Assembly (NCBI GenBank): GCA_023898405.1
Contig: CP060221.1
Span: 1,503,501-1,567,500 of the forward strand
Length of the DNA stretch: 64,000 bases
Reading direction: 5' to 3'
Origin: Myxococcales bacterium
GTDB lineage: Bacteria > Myxococcota > UBA727 > JABDBI01
Both the position numbers and the translations under genes were made by a program. Below the pieces are notes generated by a model, which was not told where the DNA came from, ran no database searches, and saw only the letters and a program-made list of their open reading frames with translations. Every line of letters begins with the position of its first letter. Positions within the stretch are counted from its first letter, which is position 1. Positions 9,100 through 17,106 of the stretch are shown in pieces.

Positions 9100-10082
9100 A
9101 GGGCTTGACCAGAAAAGATTATCAAAATGAAAATGAAGTGCGCTGGTGCCCTGGGTGTGGTGATTACGCCATTTTGGCTACTGTGCAAAAAACACTAGCA
9201 GATTTATCAATCAAAAAAGAAAATGCTGTATTTGTGTCTGGTATTGGTTGTGCTGCGCGTTTTCCTTATTACATGAATACCTATGGTCTTCACACCATTC
9301 ATGGTCGTGGTCCGGCAATTGCTTCTGGTCTAAAGTTAGCTCGGCCTGAACTAGACGTATTTTTGGTAACGGGTGATGGAGATGGCTTGTCCATCGGTGC
9401 AAGCCATTTGCTTCATTTGATTCGTAGAAATATCGATATTACCGTTTTGTTATTCAATAATCAGATCTATGGCTTAACAAAGGGGCAATATTCACCTACT
9501 TCTTTGAGAGGGCAAAAGGCAAAGTCAACTCCATTTGGCTCTCTAGAAGAACCCATCAATCCTGTTTCCTTTGCGCTTTCAGCAGGAGCTGGTTTTGTTG
9601 CACGGGCAATTGATAACGATGCTGTACATTTGGGGAATGTTCTTAAGGCTGCTATTGAGCACAAAGGAACCTCTTTTGTAGAGATTATGCAGACGTGTGT
9701 AGTGTTTAATGATGATGCATTTGAACATGCGCGAGACAAAAATCAAAAAGACCACAATGTTCTTGTGTTGAAGGACAACGAGCCACTTTTATTTGCTCAA
9801 GGACTAAAAGGCATCGGGTTTGATACCGATAAGCTAACACCTATCTTAGTTAATGGTCATGATGCGCGATTAATGCTTCATGAACCAAAAAATTCATTGA
9901 AAGCTTCTATTTTAGCTTCTATGCAATGGCCTGAATTTCCTTTGATGATTGGTGTATTTCGTAATGTGGAAAGACGGACCTATGAAAGTTTGAAAGATGC
10001 TCAGGATAAAGATGTTAAAGCACGGGCAAAGAGCACACAAATTCAAGATTTATTGTATGGCTCAAATACGTGGTGCGTATAA
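9096..10082 (+). CDS. korB: 2-oxoacid:ferredoxin oxidoreductase, beta subunit
   Basis: A 328-residue thiamine-diphosphate-binding subunit that pairs with the preceding KorA. It contains the WCPGCGDYAIL motif and SGIGCAARFPYYMNTYGLHT, which supply cysteines for the [4Fe-4S] cluster. The ThDP/Mg2+ motif is TGDGDGLSIGASHLLH with downstream NNQIYGLTKGQYSPT. The length is normal for the family. No separate ferredoxin-type delta subunit is nearby, consistent with the two-subunit enzyme. The protein should be cytoplasmic and pass electrons to a soluble ferredoxin encoded elsewhere. Confidence 0.92.
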   Translation: MKGLTRKDYQNENEVRWCPGCGDYAILATVQKTLADLSIKKENAVFVSGIGCAARFPYYMNTYGLHTIHGRGPAIASGLKLARPELDVFLVTGDGDGLSIGASHLLHLIRRNIDITVLLFNNQIYGLTKGQYSPTSLRGQKAKSTPFGSLEEPINPVSFALSAGAGFVARAIDNDAVHLGNVLKAAIEHKGTSFVEIMQTCVVFNDDAFEHARDKNQKDHNVLVLKDNEPLLFAQGLKGIGFDTDKLTPILVNGHDARLMLHEPKNSLKASILASMQWPEFPLMIGVFRNVERRTYESLKDAQDKDVKARAKSTQIQDLLYGSNTWCV

Positions 10083-10223
10083 ATTGAAGATTTTTATCCC
10101 CTTTATTATCTCATTTAACATAAAGATTGTGCGGCTTTAGTGTTGGTGTTATAGTGGCTCAAAGCCTGCATTTAGCAAAAAATTAAAGTTTCAATCTCAC
10201 GTAAAGCTTATTGAAAGTACCTC

Positions 10224-12113
10224 ATGAAAAAAAATAATAACTCTTCCGAACATCCCAAGAATTTCATTAAAACCACCAAAGTTTATAGAGACAAAAAAAT
10301 AATCATTGGCCACTACCATAAACGTGGTGCCGAAGATTTTGTTATCTCTGCTAATAGGCACTATAGAGTCAAAAGAATTAGTTCTAAGATCGAATTACCT
10401 ATTGCTCAAAAGGCCAAAGTCAAAGCTTTGCTACAGCATGACGATGAGCTGGGGCAAACAGTAATGGTGCTTAAAGTCATGGCACCAGAGCTGAGCATCT
10501 CTGCTAAAACTGAGCGATTCTTGGCAGAGGCAGAAGTGCCCGTTGAATTTTCTAAACTAGCCTTAGAAGAGGCTGATATTTTTGGTTCTAAAGTTTCGGC
10601 TAAAGATAAAAAAAAGCGTACGAATCTCAGCGAACTTGCACTGTGCACAATTGATGGTGAGACCGCCAAAGATTTTGATGATGCGGTTTTTGCTAGGCAG
10701 AAAAATAGCTCTATTGAGGTGACAGTAGCCATAGCTGATGTAAGCCACTACGTGAAAATAGGATCAGCTCTGGACGAAGAGGCTCATTTAAGAGGAACCA
10801 GCATATATTTTCCCGGCCATTGTGTGCCCATGTTGCCTGAGCAGTTGAGCAATGGTCTATGCTCCTTAAGGCCAAATGTTGATCGTCTTGCTTTGTCGGT
10901 AAGTTTTGAAATAGGACCCAAAGGCGGAATCAAGCATGTCAAACTTAAAGAATCACTGATCTGCAGCAAAGCGCGACTGACCTATAGTCAGGTTCAAGAT
11001 TTCTACGATAAAAAGCTTAAATCACAAAAACTCATACCTAAAGATGTGCAAAAAAGTTTGGTGATGCTTAAGAAAGCAGCGACTATTTTGCGCAAAGCAC
11101 GTCAGCGCCGTGGCGCTATTGATTTTGATATTACTGAAAGCGTAATCGCTCTTGATAACTTAGGAGAGCCAATATCAGTTAATCCATTAGATAGATTGGA
11201 GTCTCATAAAATTATTGAAGACTTGATGGTAGCTGCCAATGAACTTGTTGCGCAGTATTTTCAGGCAAAGAAAATTCCTAGTATATTTCGGGTTCATGAA
11301 TCACCCAATGAAGAAAAATTAGAGAATTTTTTCAAAACTGCTCATGCATTTGGTGTGTTGAAGGGCGGCGTTAAAACTAACGCATCTCATGTAAATGATC
11401 CAAAAGATCTGCAAAAAATTATCAAAACTTTTGCCAATAGCGATTACAAAGAGACCCTCAACTCGCTTTTGCTTAGAGCTATGATGCAGGCGCGCTATAG
11501 TGAGAAAAATCTCGGACATTTTGGGTTAGCCTCTAAAGCATATTTGCATTTTACTTCGCCTATTAGACGTTATGCGGATTTAGTGGTTCACCGTCAGCTT
11601 CGCTATCAGTTGTTTGAGAAAAAGAGTCACAAAAAAATTCCTGAATCAAAGATGGCTTTAATTGCAGAGGCTATTACTCAAAAGGAAATCAAGGCCACCG
11701 ATTTAGAACGAAAAATCAATCGTCTTTTTGCTGCATCTTTTATGTCTTCGCGGGTGGGAGAAGTTTTTGATGCTGTGATTGTTTCTTGCACTGAGTTTGG
11801 TTTTTTTGTGCGAGTGATCGAACATCACGTCGAAGGATTGGTGCATATTGCTACCATTGCTAAAACCCATGTGCATTTTGTAGCAGAAAAAATGTCTTTG
11901 GTTGTGAGCGGATCTAATCGAATAATAGCGGTAGGGCAGAAGGTTAAAGTAAGGCTTATCAATGTAAATATTGATCGTGGTCACATTGATTTTGAATTAG
12001 CCGAAAGAAAAGGCAGCAAAAGAACATCAAAAAAATCTCGCGGACCAAGCAAAAAAGCAGCTCTTAAAGCGAAGGAATCAAGTTCGCGTCCGGTCAAGAG
12101 AAATAAAAAATAG
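10224..12113 (+). CDS. rnr: RNase II/R family 3'-5' exoribonuclease
   Basis: A 629-residue RNB-domain exonuclease. The catalytic acidic cluster is in CTIDGETAKDFDDAVFA. Other RNB hallmarks are ADVSHYV, GTSIYFPG, PMLPEQLSNGLCSLRPNVDR, HKIIEDLMVAANE and HFTSPIRRYADLVVHRQL. An S1 domain follows (GEVFDAVIVSCTEFGFFVRV to about residue 590), and the tail is very Lys/Arg-rich, as in RNase R. The N-terminus is about 100 residues shorter than E. coli RNase R and lacks its helix-turn-helix, keeping only a short cold-shock-like part. RNase R is preferred over RNase II because of the basic tail. It degrades structured RNA and acts in RNA quality control. Confidence 0.87.
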   Translation: MKKNNNSSEHPKNFIKTTKVYRDKKIIIGHYHKRGAEDFVISANRHYRVKRISSKIELPIAQKAKVKALLQHDDELGQTVMVLKVMAPELSISAKTERFLAEAEVPVEFSKLALEEADIFGSKVSAKDKKKRTNLSELALCTIDGETAKDFDDAVFARQKNSSIEVTVAIADVSHYVKIGSALDEEAHLRGTSIYFPGHCVPMLPEQLSNGLCSLRPNVDRLALSVSFEIGPKGGIKHVKLKESLICSKARLTYSQVQDFYDKKLKSQKLIPKDVQKSLVMLKKAATILRKARQRRGAIDFDITESVIALDNLGEPISVNPLDRLESHKIIEDLMVAANELVAQYFQAKKIPSIFRVHESPNEEKLENFFKTAHAFGVLKGGVKTNASHVNDPKDLQKIIKTFANSDYKETLNSLLLRAMMQARYSEKNLGHFGLASKAYLHFTSPIRRYADLVVHRQLRYQLFEKKSHKKIPESKMALIAEAITQKEIKATDLERKINRLFAASFMSSRVGEVFDAVIVSCTEFGFFVRVIEHHVEGLVHIATIAKTHVHFVAEKMSLVVSGSNRIIAVGQKVKVRLINVNIDRGHIDFELAERKGSKRTSKKSRGPSKKAALKAKESSSRPVKRNKK

Positions 12114-12582
12114 AGCTTAGAGACTATAAAAAATTGCGGTCGTGCCCCAAAATTGTTGTAAAGAAATATCCCTTCCCATTTGTTCACCGATAGAGTTTTT
12201 TGCGAAAGCATTTGACTCTACGAACAAGATTAAAACGGCTGGTGCTAAAAACTATTTATTTTTCTAAGTCCGATACTATGCGCGATATCGTGCTCGGATT
12301 TTTCATTAATAGATATGAATTTGGTCTTAAAATTTAGGTTTCAATAATTGGGGGAAATGACCGATATTTTTATGGCTATAAGTCGAGTGTTTTATATTGT
12401 TTTAAAGTGTATTTAAATTGTTAAGAACAAGTAATAAATTGCAAAGGTTTTTTGTGAGATTTATATCTTAATCATGCCAGCAAGGCATAAAAACTTCGGT
12501 TAAAACTAAAGAAATATAATTGTAAATCCAAAACTTATACTCGTTGATCTTTCTAGTATTGATTAAGTGGGAGAGTTCTAGG
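12114..12582 (+). other. Intergenic stretch without recognisable gene
   Basis: This 469-base AT-rich gap has no convincing ORF. Near 12269-12298 there is an imperfect hairpin (TCCGA at the left, TCGGA at the right) followed by a few T residues, which could end the RNase R transcript. A promoter for the secreted protein at 12583 should lie here but none stands out. Confidence 0.4.
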
Positions 12583-12993
12583 ATGGTGGCAAGGTTTTTC
12601 ATATTAATCGCAGTATTTTTTAATTTTATGCAAGCCTTTGCCTCAGCAGATGATTTGCCAGACCTATCGGGCAACTGGAAGTTGTATATTTCTAGTGATG
12701 AAGAAAACTTCCCCGAATATTTTTTTCTGACCATCAGCAAAAATCCCCACGAAGGCCCCCATGAATATCGTCTAAATTGCGATATTAAGATAGACAATCA
12801 TGGCTTTTCGACTTTAAGTGCTAGAAACCATAATTTCCATCGGCATTTTATTTGGACATGGCTGGCGCCTAATGGAGAAAAAAAGACGCAAAATGTGATT
12901 ATTAAAATGGACTCTTTTGAGAGAATTAACTTAGGCAATATTTATGATGGTAATTTCATTGAAATTGCTACGCTAGAAAAAATGCCTTCATAA
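12583..12993 (+). CDS. Small exported protein (likely N-terminal part of a frameshifted gene)
   Basis: A 136-residue protein with a clear signal peptide (MVARFFILIAVFFNFMQAFA, then SADDLPDLSGNWKLY). The DLSGNWKLYISSDEE opening resembles lipocalin-like beta-barrel proteins that begin with a GxW strand, but this is only a hint. The start at ATG 12583 has a GGGAG-like site upstream. The frame ends in TAA just after a run of six A residues at 12977-12982, and a second open frame continues immediately downstream with similar composition. One extra base in the A-run would join them. The function is unknown. Confidence 0.55.
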   Translation: MVARFFILIAVFFNFMQAFASADDLPDLSGNWKLYISSDEENFPEYFFLTISKNPHEGPHEYRLNCDIKIDNHGFSTLSARNHNFHRHFIWTWLAPNGEKKTQNVIIKMDSFERINLGNIYDGNFIEIATLEKMPS

Positions 12994-13004
12994 AGAAAGA
13001 GTTT

Positions 13005-13265
13005 TTGGGTTTTTGCAAGCTCTATGAACATTTAGAAAATAAGATAATTGTTTTGCCCCAAAATGCTGGGCTTGATTGGTGGGCGTTTTCAAAAAAATCT
13101 TACGACGCTTCTTATACTCGAAGTCTCATGGAACATATCGATAATAAAATAGTTTGGAACATGGGCTTTGATTTGCCCATGATTAATATTAATCGGGGCA
13201 GTGACCATGGCTTAACTGGCTATTTATCAACTCGTTCGTTGTTTGATAATCAAAGTAACCCCTAA
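13005..13265 (+). CDS. Open frame, probable continuation of the preceding gene after a frameshift
   Basis: An 86-codon frame that has only a TTG start and no ribosome site or signal peptide. The same frame is actually open back to 12963, so it overlaps the end of the preceding gene. The residues look like a real protein (NAGLDWWAFSKKSYDAS, then DLPMININRG). The most economical reading is a single secreted protein of about 230 residues split by a one-base change in the A6 run, or a decayed gene. An independent small gene is less likely. Confidence 0.4.
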   Translation: MGFCKLYEHLENKIIVLPQNAGLDWWAFSKKSYDASYTRSLMEHIDNKIVWNMGFDLPMININRGSDHGLTGYLSTRSLFDNQSNP

Positions 13266-13373
13266 ACGTATGAAAAATTCCCTAATTTGAATCTTTTCTA
13301 CTAAGTCATTCCCTAACAAAAGCCAAAGCAGGATTTGGCCGATAACTGGTCGATTAAACAGGAGAGAAGAAAT

Positions 13374-13685
13374 ATGAGAATTAAAAATATGCTAATAGTT
13401 AGCATAGCTTTAGCTAGCTTCACCAGCATGGCTGCTCGCGATCGTTATATTAAAGTGAACTTAACTTGCACTAATCCGGGCTCGCACCAGGACGTTGCTA
13501 AAACTCCATCCATTACTAACAACACTAATAAAGCTGTTCCATGGAACACCACTATTTATTGGCAAGCTAGCGATGGCGATTCTGGACATATCGCTGGACC
13601 ATTGGCGATAGGTGCAAGCAAGCAAGTTTTAGGAGCTCCCGGGAATGCTTATTCATGCACAGCCTATTATTGGTCAAAAATATAG
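13374..13685 (+). CDS. Small exported protein with two cysteines
   Basis: A 103-residue protein beginning MRIKNMLIVSIALASFTSMA and continuing AARDRYIKVNLTC, a textbook signal peptide with an AxA-type cleavage site. The mature part (about 82 residues) has two cysteines, one early (LTCTNPGS) and one near the end (AYSCTAYYW), that could form a disulfide across a beta-rich fold. The ribosome site GGAGAG stands 7-8 bases before ATG 13374. A strong intrinsic terminator follows, so it is a single-gene transcript. No family recognised. Confidence 0.7.
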   Translation: MRIKNMLIVSIALASFTSMAARDRYIKVNLTCTNPGSHQDVAKTPSITNNTNKAVPWNTTIYWQASDGDSGHIAGPLAIGASKQVLGAPGNAYSCTAYYWSKI

Positions 13686-13713
13686 GTTTTTAGTCATACC
13701 CAAACGTTGATGG

Positions 13714-13741
13714 AAAAGCGATGAGCCCCATCGCTTTTTTC
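13714..13741 (+). terminator. Rho-independent terminator
   Basis: A 7-bp perfect stem (AGCGATG with CATCGCT, 13717-13723 and 13729-13735, 5-nt loop), extended by A/T pairs, is followed by a T-run. It ends the small exported protein gene at 13374. Confidence 0.85.
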
Positions 13742-13973
13742 TAGAATCTGGATTTTGTTGGTTGTAGCGTAAAAGATCGAGGTATTAGGTCCATATTTTA
13801 GGTTTCGATAGCTGGGTATTTTCAAAAAAATGCTTTTATACTCTAGTTATTTGACCGACCTTCAGATCTTTGCCATGCCTATTTATCCACAACAGCCCAT
13901 ACGATTGCCATAGTTTTTTGCATTGGTAATTAAATTGGGGGGCAAGGTTTGGCTGCACAGACATTGATAGTTT

Positions 13974-14945
13974 TTACATCATGCGTTTTTTCCTAAATAG
14001 GCCAAGCAAAGTAAGACCAATAAAAGCGCAGATGCTGCAGACAATGATAAAGGTCCAACTGTAACGTTCTCCAGGAATTCCTCTGACATTCATGCCCAAC
14101 AGACCAGTAATAAATGTTAAAGGCAAAAAAATTACGGTAACCTGCGACATTATGTACATGCGCTTATTCATATTTTCAGAAATCTGATTGCTCAGCTCTT
14201 CAAAGCTCACTGCCGATTTTTCTTTGGCGGCGTCAAGTTCCTCAAGATATCTCACAATTTTTTCGATAGCTTCGCTTAAATTTATTTTGTCGTCTTCGCT
14301 GATAATTGGGTTTTGGCTGTTAAGCAGGGATTGCAGTGCCACACGCTGAGGAGCCAAATATCTTCTTAGAGAAATCACTTCTCTTCTTAGATCCATAATG
14401 GTTTCCCTCGAAATACGTGAATCGCTAGAAAGTACCTGCTCTTCTAAGTCTTCCACGCGATCTTCGAGCTTGTTAATAAAATTTTCAATTCGCTCATTGA
14501 GAAAATTATTGAGCAGTAAAAATAATTCCATGGTGCTCTTAGGGCTGTTCTGTGATGCTATGTGTTCTACCACGTTTTCTATGGCAAGAATTTTACGTCG
14601 CCTGCTCGTGATGAGCATATGTTTATTGAGAAATATTCGCACCGAAACCATATCCTCAGGATCTTGCCCTGGGTTGATATTAAGTCCGCGCAAAAATATG
14701 GTCATGCCGTTGGTGGTAGCTACGCTACGTGGTCTTGATTCTTTGGCGGTCAGAGCTTGGTACTCTAAGCTATCTAAGCCACATTTTTTTAGCCAGCTTT
14801 TTGGTTTTTGAGCTGAATAGTCAATGTGTACCCACAAAAAACCTTGAGCAGGGTCAAAATTTTCAATTTCAGCCCATTCAATTGCTCGTGCTCCGCCTTG
14901 GCAGTCAAAAATATAAGCTGCAATGAGGCCATCGTTATTGTGCAT
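13974..14945 (-). CDS. zntB: CorA-family zinc/cation transporter ZntB
   Basis: A 323-residue CorA-superfamily transporter with a long cytoplasmic N-terminal domain, a coiled helix and two membrane segments at the C-terminus. The signature GMN is in LLGMNVRGIPG, whose following residues (GIPG) are the ZntB version rather than the CorA Mg2+ version. VTVIFLPLTFITGLLGMN forms TM1, and WTFIIVCSICAFIGLTLLGL forms TM2 before a basic tail. The family transports Zn2+ (uptake driven by the proton gradient in studied members). Single gene; the ribosome site AAAGGGA precedes ATG 14945. Confidence 0.88.
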   Translation of the reverse strand: MHNNDGLIAAYIFDCQGGARAIEWAEIENFDPAQGFLWVHIDYSAQKPKSWLKKCGLDSLEYQALTAKESRPRSVATTNGMTIFLRGLNINPGQDPEDMVSVRIFLNKHMLITSRRRKILAIENVVEHIASQNSPKSTMELFLLLNNFLNERIENFINKLEDRVEDLEEQVLSSDSRISRETIMDLRREVISLRRYLAPQRVALQSLLNSQNPIISEDDKINLSEAIEKIVRYLEELDAAKEKSAVSFEELSNQISENMNKRMYIMSQVTVIFLPLTFITGLLGMNVRGIPGERYSWTFIIVCSICAFIGLTLLGLFRKKRMM

Positions 14946-15137
14946 ATTCTATCCCTTTTTCCAAAAATCATCACCAGTTTGAGCATACAACAGCCAGCAG
15001 TATAATTTATGCGATTAGAGAGAGCATAAAAAACATCGCCATCATCTGGCAGTGCAAGCAAATTTGGGACGATGATTGGAAAAATTTTTCTGCCACAAAA
15101 ATTTCTTGTTTTAAAACATTATTCACAGTCTCTAATT

Positions 15138-15431
15138 CTATTCCCTGATAGTATGGCAACCAAAATGTTGTGTGCTCCAGTAACACTGGATTCTGTCTCT
15201 GCAGTAGCTTCGGTTATCAATATCTTCGCAGCTTTCGAATGTGCGGCGTGCTCTGCATGAATCTCTCATATCGCTCCAGTAACAGTTTTTATAATCTTTT
15301 TTGCATCGATATCGGCTCGTATAGGATAAACAATGTTGTTTGAGGAAGGCAGAGTCTGTATGAACTGTAATACTGGCAAAGGAAATATTCACCGATAGCA
15401 ATAATGCTGTTGCGCCCAAAAATTTTTTCAT
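15138..15431 (-). CDS. Small exported cysteine-rich protein with duplicated four-Cys module
   Basis: A 97-residue protein with a signal peptide (MKKFLGATALLLSVNISFAS) and a GAGGT ribosome site. The mature part has eight cysteines at 34, 43, 50, 59, 68, 77, 83 and 92. They form two copies of the same pattern, C-x8-C-x5/6-C-YWS-x5-C, with the CYWS motif in both. An even number of Cys in a repeated arrangement implies four disulfides in a small stable extracellular or periplasmic protein. I recognise no family. Inhibitor, toxin or structural roles are all possible. Transcribed alone on the minus strand, upstream of zntB. Confidence 0.7.
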   Translation of the reverse strand: MKKFLGATALLLSVNISFASITVHTDSAFLKQHCLSYTSRYRCKKDYKNCYWSDMRDSCRARRTFESCEDIDNRSYCRDRIQCYWSTQHFGCHTIRE

Positions 15432-15505
15432 ATTTACCTCAAAATTTATTCGTTACAGCAGTGATGAAATTATTTTAAAAATTTTTTGAATTTTAAAACT
15501 GATTT

Positions 15506-15970
15506 TTATTTATGATACAAGCTTCCGCGCTGTATTTCATAAGCCCGATAGATTTGTTCTGAAAGCATTAAAAAAGCCATGCGGTGAGGCAGTGTCATAT
15601 CTGAAAGGGAAAGATGTGCATCGCATTGGTGGATAATTTTTTCGCTCAGCCCAAAGGCTCCGCCAATGATAAAAGCTATTTTAGGCTGGCCAAAGCTAAA
15701 ATTATTGAGCCAGCAAGAAAACTGTTCGGATGAAAATTTTTTTCCTCTATCGCTCAGTGCAATGCGGTAAAAGCCAGAGCTTTTTTGCCATAGATCTTGG
15801 CTTTCTGCCTCGATTCTTTGTGCTGCTCGATCTTCGTGGATAGCTTTTTTGGGATTGATAAAATGTGCTTGCGCGCCCCAGGGCGAGCGCACTCTTTTGA
15901 GGTAATCATTTCCTTCTAAGATAAGTGGATCTTTTAAGGCCCGAGTGGGCATGAAAAGCACAAATTTCAT
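15506..15970 (-). CDS. rlmH: 23S rRNA (pseudouridine-1915 N3) methyltransferase RlmH
   Basis: A 154-residue SPOUT methyltransferase. It carries the SAM-binding knot segment FIIGGAFGLSEKI and the family end LSLSDMTLPHRMAFLMLSEQ followed by IYRAYEIQRGSLYHK, which are diagnostic of RlmH. The protein acts as a homodimer on helix 69 of 23S rRNA in assembled 70S ribosomes. Its start directly abuts the stop of rsfS (no spacer), so the two are one transcript in the common bacterial order rsfS-rlmH. The length is typical (155-160). Confidence 0.95.
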   Translation of the reverse strand: MKFVLFMPTRALKDPLILEGNDYLKRVRSPWGAQAHFINPKKAIHEDRAAQRIEAESQDLWQKSSGFYRIALSDRGKKFSSEQFSCWLNNFSFGQPKIAFIIGGAFGLSEKIIHQCDAHLSLSDMTLPHRMAFLMLSEQIYRAYEIQRGSLYHK

Positions 15971-16351
15971 CTAGATATCAATTTTTGGGGCATCGATCCA
16001 AAAACCTTCTAAATCATAGTATTCACGCGCTGCATCGGTGAAACAGTGAAAGATAACATCGCCAAAATCAATCAAAACCCAAGAAGAAGTTTCAAGGCCT
16101 TCAACACCAAGAGGTTTAAAGCCATCTTTGCGCATGGTATCTTCTACGTTTCCAATGATGGCTTGTACCTGACGCTCGCTGGGAGCAGAGCAAATGACAA
16201 AATAATCTGCAAAACTAGTGAGTTTTGAAACATCGATGATACGAATATCGCTTGCTTTTTTATCGTCGGCTGCAAGGGCACACTTGCGAGCAAATGCCAA
16301 TGTGTCGAGATTTGATTCGCTATTTTTTGTCAATGTAGATTGAGTTGCCAT
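15971..16351 (-). CDS. rsfS: Ribosomal silencing factor RsfS
   Basis: A 126-residue RsfS (Iojap/DUF143) protein, which binds uL14 on the large subunit and blocks 30S joining in starvation. Family motifs are DIRIIDVSKLTSFADYFVIC, SAPSERQVQAI, GVEGLETSSWVLIDFGDVI and FHCFTDAAREYYDLEGFW. It is followed without a gap by rlmH. NadD, a frequent third member of this operon, is not adjacent. Confidence 0.95.
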   Translation of the reverse strand: MATQSTLTKNSESNLDTLAFARKCALAADDKKASDIRIIDVSKLTSFADYFVICSAPSERQVQAIIGNVEDTMRKDGFKPLGVEGLETSSWVLIDFGDVIFHCFTDAAREYYDLEGFWIDAPKIDI

Positions 16352-16647
16352 GATGTGAATATCTTCTTAAAAAAATCTGCCCGACAAGAGACTTCGTGCG
16401 AAAATCCAACTACTTGGAAATTTGTCACAGCTCGGCTCTATCTGTTTTTAGGCCAGGTTAGCATTACAGTCGCAGACTTTTGCATACTGCATGTAAAAGC
16501 ACAACACCTGTCTGGGCTTGGATGATTTCTAAGTCTTTTTAGTTAGTTAAATAAAATTTAATAAACTGTTTTTTATGTATGATATTTATCTGTTTAATTG
16601 TTAGGTAATGAGCATTGAATAATAAGTCACAATAAAGGGTGAAAATT

Positions 16648-17022
16648 ATGTTGAAACTATTAAATGTTTGTGTTTTTTCTTTGTTTGTAAGCTTTGCAGC
16701 ATTCTCTAATCAAGATGTCCAATCAATGGGAAATGATGATACTCAATCTTTGGAATTGGGCCAAAATCAAGATCAGTTTTTGATCGATACTGTCAAAAGC
16801 GTTGTAAGCGGAATAAAAAACTTGGGAAGCAAGGTGATATCAGGCATTTCAAGTATTCTCGGTGGCGGATCAATCGATTGTGGAGAGATTAAAGACCAAC
16901 TTAAAGCTGCAGGATACGAGAAGAAATCTGATCAAAAAGCTGCACTTCAGGCATCTATCGATGCAGGTGAATGTGGTGGCGATTGTAAAGGTTACGGAGA
17001 CATTATCAAAAAATGCTACTAA
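16648..17022 (+). CDS. Small exported protein, leader-related to the 29-30 kb pair
   Basis: A 124-residue protein with a signal peptide (MLKLLNVCVFSLFVSFAAFS). After an acidic, Gln-rich stretch, it shows SLELGQNQDQFLIDTVKSVV, which aligns with LELNEANLD-x-FL-x-DT in the two proteins at 29277 and 29917. A glycine-spaced amphipathic stretch follows (VVSGIKNLGSKVISGISS), then GGGSIDCGEIKDQ. The C-terminal part has four cysteines (DAGECGGDCKGYG, KKCY at the end). ATG 16648 has AAAGGG 8 bases before it. The conserved segment followed by a variable C-terminal part resembles secreted peptide or toxin precursors. Function unproven. Confidence 0.6.
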   Translation: MLKLLNVCVFSLFVSFAAFSNQDVQSMGNDDTQSLELGQNQDQFLIDTVKSVVSGIKNLGSKVISGISSILGGGSIDCGEIKDQLKAAGYEKKSDQKAALQASIDAGECGGDCKGYGDIIKKCY

Positions 17023-17106
17023 CTAAGAGAGACATCTAGTCTTTTTAGAATCAAACATGGCGTGATAAGCTTTCAGAAATTATAGTTTTTTTGAAAGGAG
17101 CACGCC

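Noticed and set aside
12269..12298. Imperfect hairpin after the RNase R gene
   Set aside because: Only 5 outer pairs match, so terminator status is uncertain; mentioned only in the intergenic entry.
14398..14811. 137-codon plus-strand frame inside zntB
   Set aside because: Antisense of a well-conserved transporter; low-complexity Ser/Arg translation typical of a shadow frame.
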